From assembly GCF_001634625.1 (NCBI RefSeq), contig NZ_LRSE01000009.1:1-64000 (forward strand): 64,000 nucleotides of DNA. The letters run 5' to 3'. The notes under the pieces are model-generated. The model did not search any database and was not told the DNA's origin. It was given only the letters and a program-made list of their open reading frames with translations. The DNA comes from Croceicoccus bisphenolivorans (GTDB lineage: Bacteria; Pseudomonadota; Alphaproteobacteria; Sphingomonadales; Sphingomonadaceae). Shown here piece by piece: positions 57,880 to 64,000 of the stretch (the first letter of the stretch is position 1; each line of letters opens with the position of its first letter). Position numbers and translations under genes: made by a program.

Positions 57880-57908
57880 TTGACAAGCACCGGCCCCACC
57901 GCCAATAG
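57880..57908 (+). promoter_or_regulatory. Probable tRNA-Thr promoter
   Basis: TTGACA (57880-57885), a 17-base spacer and CAATAG (57903-57908). It lies about 70 bases before the mature tRNA. Confidence 0.5.
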
Positions 57909-57985
57909 CGCGCCCCTGCGAACCCCCGACCCTACAGGCGGGAATGGCGGATTCGCACAGCTCCGGTAACGGACACGATGGCGAT

Positions 57986-58060
57986 GCTGCTGTAGCTCAG
58001 TGGTAGAGCGCACCCTTGGTAAGGGTGAGGTCGGGAGTTCAATCCTCCCCAGCAGCACCA
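57986..58060 (+). tRNA. tRNA-Thr (anticodon GGT)
   Basis: Acceptor arm GCTGCTG pairs with CAGCAGC, followed by A and an encoded CCA (58058-58060). Anticodon arm CACCC-TTGGTAA-GGGTG gives anticodon GGT, reading ACC and ACT. The D arm is AGCTC..GAGC and the T arm GGGAGTTCAATCCTCCC. It is 75 bases long. Confidence 0.97.
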
Positions 58061-58312
58061 TCGCTTTTACGGCCCCATCGGCGCCTATCCCGACCGACAT
58101 CGCCCGTCCCGGCTGCTGATCCGCTTCTTTGCGGCCCGTTAACCTGTTCGCCTTACCCTAGCGCAACGGTTCGTTAGCGCTCCGTTACACAGGTGAAGAG
58201 TTCCGTCATATCTATGACCGGCCTTCTTGCCTGTTGGACGAGAGCGTATTTGCAGCTGCGTCGTATCGCCCGGCCCCTTTGGCATCGCGGGCGGCGCGGA
58301 AGGGAAGCAGAT

Positions 58313-58657
58313 ATGTTCAAGCGGTTCTGGAAGGATGAAAGCGGCGGCTCGGCTGCCGAGTATGCGCTTATCATCGCAGTGGTCGGCCCCGGCATCGGCG
58401 CGGCGGCTCTGGTTCTTGGCGCCAACGTCAAGCAGTCAGGCGGCAGCCTCGACACGGAACTTGATTCGACCAACGCGGTGGCGGCGGTATCGTCCAACGG
58501 TAACAACGGCGGCGGTCAGGGCCTTGATAGCGGCTCCGCCGACGGAACACCGGTGAACCAGGAAACCGTCGCACAGGAACCGGTCACTACCGACAACCCC
58601 GGCAACAGCCACACCAATCCCAAGCCCTGCAATCCGAACAAGCCGGGCTGCAGCTAA
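58313..58657 (+). CDS. Flp/Fap-type pilin with long C-terminal tail
   Basis: 114 residues. The type IVb prepilin signature MFKRFWKDESGG-SAAEYALIIAV has Glu five residues after the cleavage Gly, followed by a hydrophobic helix (about 14-35). Usual Flp pilins end near residue 60. This one continues with a Ser/Asn/Gly/Thr/Pro-rich, probably disordered tail ending CNPNKPGCS with two Cys. AGGGAAG precedes ATG 58313. No tad or cpa assembly genes are nearby, so any assembly machinery must be elsewhere. Confidence 0.75.
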   Translation: MFKRFWKDESGGSAAEYALIIAVVGPGIGAAALVLGANVKQSGGSLDTELDSTNAVAAVSSNGNNGGGQGLDSGSADGTPVNQETVAQEPVTTDNPGNSHTNPKPCNPNKPGCS

Positions 58658-58758
58658 CACAAGATATCCTGTTTCCCGGCACACACCCCAAGCGCGTGTC
58701 GGGAGGGGCGGGGACGGTTGCGGCCGCCCCCGCCCCACCTCGAATCAAGCCGGCGCGA

Positions 58759-59553
58759 TCAACACTTGGGATGTTGGCCGATGTCGCGGATGTCGTAGAC
58801 CTTGCCGTCGGCAACCGTCACCTGAAGGCACTGGCCGGACTGCGGACGCGCCCAGATGGTATATGCGCTGGTGCCCGACTTGAACCCGTCGACATTGGCG
58901 AAGCCGCGTTCTTCCAGCACCCTGTCGAAATTCTGCGCCCGCGCGCCCTGCAGATCGGCAAACTGAGCCTTTTCGCGATAGCCGCCGCTGCCGTGGTGAT
59001 AGCTGGTGTTGTGCCCGCGCTGGTCGACGCCTGCAGAATAGCCCGATGAATAGGCGTCGGTCTTGTCGTAGTTGTGGTACGCGACGTTGTGCAGCCCGTC
59101 GTTGTAGCCGCGTTCGTATTCCTGCTCCGCATTCGCATCGTCGAGATGCTTGTTATCGTCGTGATGGTGCGACTTGTGGCTGAGCAATGCGCCCAGCAGC
59201 GCCGCACCCGCCACGGCGGCAACGGCGGTACCGGCACCGGAATGATGTTCGCTGTGCCCGCAATCTTGCGCGGAAACGTCGCTGATGGTCATGACGTGCC
59301 CGTCCATCGCCTCGACCTGCACGCAATTCTTGTCAGCGCCGTGCCACCAGTTGCTGTAGCTTGAAGAATAGCCGCCCTTGCGCCCGTCGACGTAGATAAA
59401 GCCGCGGGACTGCAGTTCGCCTTCCGCGCTGGACGCGCCCAAGCCATTGATGTCGGTCAGCGTGCTAGCCTTCCTCGCAAGTGCTGGCGTGGCGGCAAGG
59501 CCGACGGCGGCGGCAAGCGCGAAAACGGAACCGGTTGTACGCAAGATATTCAT
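58759..59553 (-). CDS. Exported protein with two copies of a small domain
   Basis: 264 residues. The signal peptide ends ATPALA. A first domain (about 22-95) ends VQVEAMDGHVMTISDVSAQDC. A Gly/Ala helix (AVAAVAGAALLGALL) and a His/Asp/Tyr-rich spacer with EYERGYNDGLHNVAYHNYDK follow. A second domain copy (about 195-264) has GFANVDGFKSGTSAYTIWAR and ends KVYDIRDIGQHPKC. The copies share GF-x-VDG, an aromatic core and a paired-Cys pattern. No family name is known to me. ATG 59553 is chosen as the start of the signal peptide. Confidence 0.75.
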   Translation of the reverse strand: MNILRTTGSVFALAAAVGLAATPALARKASTLTDINGLGASSAEGELQSRGFIYVDGRKGGYSSSYSNWWHGADKNCVQVEAMDGHVMTISDVSAQDCGHSEHHSGAGTAVAAVAGAALLGALLSHKSHHHDDNKHLDDANAEQEYERGYNDGLHNVAYHNYDKTDAYSSGYSAGVDQRGHNTSYHHGSGGYREKAQFADLQGARAQNFDRVLEERGFANVDGFKSGTSAYTIWARPQSGQCLQVTVADGKVYDIRDIGQHPKC

Positions 59554-59644
59554 CAGTCTGTCTCCCCCAGAATGGACAGATGCGTGGATTACCGGCGAGT
59601 CGCCCCATGCCGGCAAGTCATTCTAACATTTGAGAGAGGCAGTC

Positions 59645-59665
59645 GGGTGACATAATTCGTCACCC
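59645..59665. repeat. Perfect 7-bp inverted repeat
   Basis: GGGTGAC (59645-59651) and GTCACCC (59659-59665) around ATAATTC. It lies between the GNAT gene end and the upstream side of the two-domain gene. There is no T-run on either side, so an operator is as likely as a terminator. Confidence 0.4.
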
Positions 59666-59696
59666 CGTTATTGGGCCTGTACTTGCACCAGACTGT

Positions 59697-59993
59697 TCAG
59701 GCGCGAACGTCGGCCCATTCCGGATTGCGGCGAAACGCGGTGACGACATAGCTGCATAGCGGCCTGATCTTGAAATCCTGCTCGCGCGCATCGGCAACCA
59801 GTGCCTCGACCAGCTTTGCCGCCACGGATTTGCCGCGCAACGCCGGCGGCACGAACGTGTGGTCGGCCACCAGCACTTTTCCGTCCGCCTGCTTCTGGTA
59901 AGTCAGCTCGCCGGCTTCCGCGTGTCCGGAAACTTCGGCCTTGTATGCGCCGCGGCTGTCGCCATCGTGGCGCGTGATCTTCACATCGGTCAT
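59697..59993 (-). CDS. Small GNAT-type acetyltransferase (COG2388-like)
   Basis: A 98-residue single-domain protein. The strand LTYQKQADGKVLVADHTFVPPALRG is followed by the acetyl-CoA-binding turn RGKSVAAKLVEALV and the family-typical end KIRPLCSYVVTAFRRNPEW. Such mini-GNATs have an unknown substrate. ATG 59993 is used; the longer open frame upstream overlaps yggS and is not supported. It is 58 bases downstream of yggS, probably the same operon. Confidence 0.82.
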   Translation of the reverse strand: MTDVKITRHDGDSRGAYKAEVSGHAEAGELTYQKQADGKVLVADHTFVPPALRGKSVAAKLVEALVADAREQDFKIRPLCSYVVTAFRRNPEWADVRA

Positions 59994-60051
59994 GAAAACT
60001 CCTTTGCCACCTGCAACGAGCGCGGCGGCATGGCGGTTCCGCCCGACGCCC

Positions 60052-60714
60052 CTATCCCCGCGCGCCGAACAGCGCGGTGCCGACGCGCACATGGGTCGCG
60101 CCCACCTTCACCGCGCTTTCGAAATCGCTGCTCATCCCCATGGAAAGGCCCTCCAGCCCGTTTTCCGCAGCCAGCTTCGCCAGCAACGCGAAATAGGGCG
60201 ACGGTTCGACATCGAGTGGCGGCACGCACATCAGGCCCGCAACCGGAATCCCTGCCTCTCGCGCCTCGGCGATCAGTGCGGGCAAGTCGGCGATGGCGCA
60301 GCCGCCCTTCTGATCCTCGTCGCCGATGTTCACCTGCACGAAGCAGGGCACAGTCCGCCCCGCTTTCCCGAACGCCTTGGCCAGTGCCTGCACGAGGCTG
60401 GACCGGTCCAGCGAGTGGATCGCATCGAACAGCGCAACCGCATCGTCCGCCTTGTTCGATTGCAACTGGCCGACAAGGTGCAGCTCCACGCCGGGATGGC
60501 GTGCCTTCAGTTCGGGCCACTTGGCCTGCGCCTCCTGTACGCGGTTTTCACCGAAGACGCGGTGGCCCGCTTCGAGCAAGGGCTCGATCTCTTCTGCGGA
60601 CTTCGTTTTCGAAATCGCGATCAGCGTCACGTCCGCGCCCTTGCGCCGCGCGATGCGGGCGGCGTGGTCGATGTCTTCGCGGATTTCTTGCAAGGCTTGC
60701 GCTGGTTCGGTCAT
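60052..60714 (-). CDS. yggS: YggS-family PLP-binding protein
   Basis: A 220-residue alanine-racemase-fold protein. PLP Lys lies in LIAISKTK (about 36), with FGENRVQEAQAK, HLVGQLQSNKA, and the phosphate-binding end SMGMSSDFESAV and GTALFGARG. It keeps free pyridoxal phosphate in balance and has no known racemase activity. It is divergent from the ThiE-like gene with only about 22 bases between starts. Confidence 0.93.
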   Translation of the reverse strand: MTEPAQALQEIREDIDHAARIARRKGADVTLIAISKTKSAEEIEPLLEAGHRVFGENRVQEAQAKWPELKARHPGVELHLVGQLQSNKADDAVALFDAIHSLDRSSLVQALAKAFGKAGRTVPCFVQVNIGDEDQKGGCAIADLPALIAEAREAGIPVAGLMCVPPLDVEPSPYFALLAKLAAENGLEGLSMGMSSDFESAVKVGATHVRVGTALFGARG

Positions 60715-60736
60715 GGCGCGCTGCTATAGCGATGCC

Positions 60737-61294
60737 GTGACGAAGAGCCAGACCCTCCTGACAACACGCGTCCTGCCCGCAACATGGCTGATCAGCGATG
60801 CGCGCAACGATGCCGTGCTGGAGAAAGCGCTGGACACCCTGCCGCGCGGCAGCGGGTTCGTGTTCCGGCACTACCACCTGCCAACGCCTCAGCGACATGC
60901 GCGCTTCAAGGTACTGGCGCACATCGCGCGGGCACGCGGTATTCCGGTTGCGCTGGCGGGCGATCCGGCGCGGGCAAGGGACTGGGGCGCGGATGCCGTC
61001 TATGGTGCACCGTCGCAAGTGGCGGGCGCACACGGGCTGATCCGCGTGGCGACGGTCCATTCCCTGCGCGAACTGGGCGAAGCGCATCGCGCGCGGGCGG
61101 ATCTGGTCATGTTGTCGCCGGTCTTCGCAACGCGCAGCCATCCCGGCGCAAAGGCGCTTGGACCCATGCGCGCGCGCCTGATCGCCCGCCATGCTCAGGT
61201 GCCGGTAGTGATGCTGGGCGGGATGAACGCAAGACGCGCCCGCGCGATGGCCCCGCACGGCTGGGCCGCGATCGACGGGCTGACACCGTCCTGA
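60737..61294 (+). CDS. ThiE/TenI-like thiamine phosphate synthase homologue
   Basis: 185 residues of a TIM-barrel ThiE/TenI type. The clearest motif is the phosphate-binding SPVFATRSHPGAKALG, followed by VPVVMLGGMNARRA. The N-terminal pyrimidine-site motif of true ThiE (QLR-x-K) is replaced by FVFRHYHLP, so synthase activity is doubtful. No thi genes are adjacent. The start is unsure: GTG 60737 is chosen; ATG 60713 would overlap the first two bases of divergent yggS. Confidence 0.7.
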   Translation: MTKSQTLLTTRVLPATWLISDARNDAVLEKALDTLPRGSGFVFRHYHLPTPQRHARFKVLAHIARARGIPVALAGDPARARDWGADAVYGAPSQVAGAHGLIRVATVHSLRELGEAHRARADLVMLSPVFATRSHPGAKALGPMRARLIARHAQVPVVMLGGMNARRARAMAPHGWAAIDGLTPS

Positions 61295-61391
61295 CGAATT
61301 GCCGCGATACCCACAGGGGCCATGTCGATCGATTGACCCACATCACGCGCAGCGCGTAATTTCGCGCGCGAACGAACGGGGAACCGAACCA

Positions 61392-63731
61392 ATGGCCACG
61401 CGAGCGGCACAAAACAGACCGGACTGGCGCGCCGCGCTGAAGCGCAGTGTCAGCCGCACCGGCGAACTGGCCGGCGCGGCGGCATTGATGCTGCTTGCGC
61501 TGTTCCTTGCGCTGGCCATGGCCAGCTACAGCCAGACGGACGGTTCGCTTTCCACTGCGGCGGGCGAAGGCACGGCCAACTGGATGGGTGTGCCCGGCGC
61601 CTATGCGGCGGACCTGCTGTTCCTAGCCTTTGGCCCAGTGGCGGTGCTGATCCTGCCGATGCTGTGGGTATTCGCGCGCCGGTTGTGGCAGCTTGCCGAA
61701 CATGAAGCGGCGGATCGCCCGCACTGGTGGCGCCCGCTGGCCATGCTGGCGCTGGCGATGCTACTGCTGGCAACCGTGCTGGCGCTGCTGGTCGAAGGGC
61801 CGGTCTGGGGCCTTCCCGCCGGAATGGGGGGGATCGCGGGACTGGCCGGATCGAAACTGATCTACGGCCTCTCCTCCTTCGCGCCTTCGCCCTATGGCGG
61901 GTGGGTGATCCTTGTGCTGGCTGTCTTGGCGCTGCTGGGCGGTGCCTATGCTGCGGGGCGCGTCTTCGCCATCGACTGGGCGGGGCTGCTGACGCTGCCG
62001 CTTGGCCTGAAGCGTGATCGCGCCGACGATGCGGACGATGGCCGCGTGGTCGTTGCCCCGCGCAAGGCGAAGAAGGCCCCGCGCGAAACCGTCATCGATG
62101 ACGATCCGGATATCGTGGACGCCGCACCGCGCCGCGCGCCGGAAATTTCCGATCCGACCGCGCCGCCAAAGCCCGCGGCAAAGGCGAAGAAGCCCAAGCA
62201 AGGCGACTTCTTCAATGCCGATTATGCGCTGCCCAGCCCGGAGCTGCTGGCCGAAGTGCCGGATCAGTCTGGCCACAAGCTGGACAAGATGGCGCTGGAA
62301 CGGAACGCCCGCCTGCTCGAAAACGTGCTGGAAGATTTCAACGTAAAGGGTGAAATCACCGCTGTTCGCACGGGGCCTGTCGTCACGATGTACGAACTGG
62401 AACCGGCGCCGGGCATCAAGGCCGCGCGCGTCATGGGCCTTGCCGACGACATCGCCCGCAACATGAGTGCCATTTCCGCCCGCGTCTCGGCCATTCCGGG
62501 CAAGACCGTAATGGGCATCGAACTGCCGAATGCCGACCGCCAGATGGTCTCGTTCCGCGAACTGATCGAATCCGCCGCGTTCGGCGATCACAAGGGCATG
62601 CTGCCGATCATCCTTGGCAAGGATATCGCGGGCGAGCCGATCGTCGCCGACCTTGCCGCCATGCCCCACCTGCTGGTCGCGGGTACGACGGGTTCGGGCA
62701 AATCCGTCGGCCTCAACGCGATCCTGCTGTCGCTGCTCTACCGTCTGACCCCTGCCGAGTGCCGGTTGATCCTGATCGATCCCAAGGTGCTTGAACTCAA
62801 GACCTACGACGACATCCCGCACCTGCTCTCCCCCGTGGTGACGGAGCCGCAAAAGTCGGTCCGCGCGCTGAAATGGGCGGTGGAAGAGATGGAGCGGCGC
62901 TACCGGATGATGAGCTCCATCGGATCGCGCAACCTTGCCGGTTTCAACGAGAAGGTGAAGATCGCAAGGGCCAAGGGCAAGCCGCTTGGCCGCCGTGTGC
63001 AAACCGGGTTCGACCCCGAAACGGGCGAGGAAATCTTCGAGGAAGAGCAGCTCGATTACGAAGTCCTGCCCCAGATCGTGCTGATCGTCGACGAACTGGC
63101 CGACCTGATGATCACGGTGGGCAAGGAGATCGAAGTCCTGATCCAGCGCCTCTCCCAGAAATCGCGTGCGGCGGGCATCCACCTCATCATGGCGACGCAG
63201 CGCCCGTCGGTGGACGTCATCACCGGCGTGATCAAGGCGAACATGCCGACCCGCATTTCCTTCCACGTCACTAGCCGCATCGACAGCCGCACGATCCTTG
63301 GCGAACAGGGCGCGGAACAGCTGTTGGGCAAGGGCGACATGCTCTACAAGGCGAGTTCAAAGCCGCTGACCCGCGTGCACGGCCCCTTCGTGTCGGACGA
63401 GGAAGTGGAGGAAGTGGCGAACTTCTGGCGCGGTCAGGGCTCGCCCGAATATGTCGATTCTGTCACCGAGGAACCGGAAGACGGCGGCTTTGCGTTCGAT
63501 GACCTCGATGGCGGATCGGACGATCCCGAACAGCGCAAGTACGTACAGGTTTGCCAGATGGTGTTCGAAAACCAGAAAGCCTCGGCCAGCTGGATCCAGC
63601 GGCAGATGGGTGTCGGCTACAACACCGCATCGAAATGGATCGAGCGTATGGAAAAGGACGGGCTGGTCGGCCCGGCCAATCATGTCGGGCGGCGCGAAAT
63701 CTACCGCGATCGCGATGGCCAGCCGCTGTGA
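61392..63731 (+). CDS. ftsK: DNA translocase FtsK
   Basis: 779 residues. Four to five N-terminal membrane helices (about 25-205) anchor it at the division site. A Lys/Pro/Ala-rich linker (about 215-285) is short compared with E. coli. The motor domain has Walker A AGTTGSGKS and Walker B VLIVDELADL. The C-terminal gamma winged helix (KASASWIQRQMGVGYNTASKWIERME) reads KOPS DNA. It pumps chromosome ends for dimer resolution at dif. GGGGA precedes ATG 61392. Confidence 0.97.
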   Translation: MATRAAQNRPDWRAALKRSVSRTGELAGAAALMLLALFLALAMASYSQTDGSLSTAAGEGTANWMGVPGAYAADLLFLAFGPVAVLILPMLWVFARRLWQLAEHEAADRPHWWRPLAMLALAMLLLATVLALLVEGPVWGLPAGMGGIAGLAGSKLIYGLSSFAPSPYGGWVILVLAVLALLGGAYAAGRVFAIDWAGLLTLPLGLKRDRADDADDGRVVVAPRKAKKAPRETVIDDDPDIVDAAPRRAPEISDPTAPPKPAAKAKKPKQGDFFNADYALPSPELLAEVPDQSGHKLDKMALERNARLLENVLEDFNVKGEITAVRTGPVVTMYELEPAPGIKAARVMGLADDIARNMSAISARVSAIPGKTVMGIELPNADRQMVSFRELIESAAFGDHKGMLPIILGKDIAGEPIVADLAAMPHLLVAGTTGSGKSVGLNAILLSLLYRLTPAECRLILIDPKVLELKTYDDIPHLLSPVVTEPQKSVRALKWAVEEMERRYRMMSSIGSRNLAGFNEKVKIARAKGKPLGRRVQTGFDPETGEEIFEEEQLDYEVLPQIVLIVDELADLMITVGKEIEVLIQRLSQKSRAAGIHLIMATQRPSVDVITGVIKANMPTRISFHVTSRIDSRTILGEQGAEQLLGKGDMLYKASSKPLTRVHGPFVSDEEVEEVANFWRGQGSPEYVDSVTEEPEDGGFAFDDLDGGSDDPEQRKYVQVCQMVFENQKASASWIQRQMGVGYNTASKWIERMEKDGLVGPANHVGRREIYRDRDGQPL

Positions 63732-63825
63732 ACGCCATCCATCGCACTGCGCGAAATCGAAAAACATGATATAGTAACGCTTTGAAGACCAAGAGCGGGC
63801 GACTTCGGACGGGAGCCGGCGGATA

Positions 63826-64000
63826 ATGAACGCGGGATGGAAAGTACCGGATAACCAGGCGATCGGCGCCAATGGTGGCGAACGCCTGCGGATGATCCGC
63901 GTGGTGCTTCTCACCATCGTTATCGCCATCGCGGCCTCCATCGCGGCAATCGGCTGGGTGCTCGGCTACGATCCGCTGGTGCACGTGAACGGCAAAGCAC
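63826..64000 (+). CDS. Membrane protein of unknown function (partial)
   Basis: ATG 63826 is preceded by GGGAGCC and the frame runs off the right edge. The visible 58 residues have a polar front (MNAGWKVPDNQAIGANGGER). One hydrophobic helix (VVLLTIVIAIAASIAAIGWVLG) then passes to the other side of the membrane. There is too little to name it. It lies 94 bases after ftsK. Confidence 0.6.
   Translation, partial: MNAGWKVPDNQAIGANGGERLRMIRVVLLTIVIAIAASIAAIGWVLGYDPLVHVNGKA

Noticed and set aside
61761..63266. Minus-strand open frame opposite ftsK
   Set aside because: Shadow frame; FtsK motifs on the plus strand are unambiguous.

Overview
The window looks like chromosomal DNA of an alphaproteobacterium of the order Sphingomonadales, probably Erythrobacteraceae. 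Signs of this are the sequences of RpoB, RpoC, GroEL, FtsK and PolA, two HWE-type histidine kinases, a bphO-bphP light-sensing pair, a CIRCE element before groES, and a CDC48-like AAA ATPase. This assignment is inferred from protein character, not from a search. No CRISPR array, rRNA operon or intact insertion sequence was seen; one tRNA (Thr, GGT) is present.

Positions 1-18,800 read as an accessory region, visibly less GC-rich than the rest. It opens with the tail of an unknown gene, gene remnants, and a conjugation relic: a small ribbon-helix-helix-like protein followed by a coupling protein cut off after its N-terminal membrane part. Then come a two-component system (likely CTG and TTG starts) and an RcnB-like periplasmic protein. 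Next is a tightly overlapping minus-strand operon: a 1,050-residue autotransporter, a secreted EF-hand protein and a BamA-type outer-membrane assembly protein. Divergent from it is a Cpx-like regulator/kinase pair, followed by a tripartite ABC efflux operon (outer-membrane lipoprotein, fusion protein, ATPase, permease). The motif CGTAAAGAT lies in front of both the autotransporter/regulator pair and the efflux operon, so one regulator may link them. This module is the best candidate here for an undescribed system.

Positions 18,800-34,000 carry a formylglycine-generating enzyme, a GGDEF-EAL protein, and rpoC and rpoB on the minus strand. A small self-regulated membrane-protein/HTH operon follows, then rplJ-rplL on the plus strand. 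The usual rplJ-rplL-rpoB-rpoC order is therefore broken: rpoBC is inverted and has its own promoter and a leader of about 270 nt.

Positions 34,000-53,300 hold mostly core and stress genes: J-domain protein, pseudouridine synthase, lipid A deacylase, MATE transporter, groES-groEL with promoter and CIRCE, host-attachment protein, heme oxygenase and bacteriophytochrome, agmatine deiminase, lipoprotein, CDC48-like ATPase, MscS channel, CHASE3-HWE kinase and polA. A possible small RNA lies at 45,184-45,248.

Positions 53,300-64,000 hold a small acidic lipoprotein, an ArsR-peroxiredoxin pair, a malonyl-CoA synthetase-like ligase, a class A beta-lactamase-like protein with an odd omega loop, a 57-residue protein, tRNA-Thr, a Flp-type pilin with a long tail, a two-repeat secreted protein, GNAT, YggS and ThiE-like proteins, ftsK, and the start of an unknown membrane protein running off the end.
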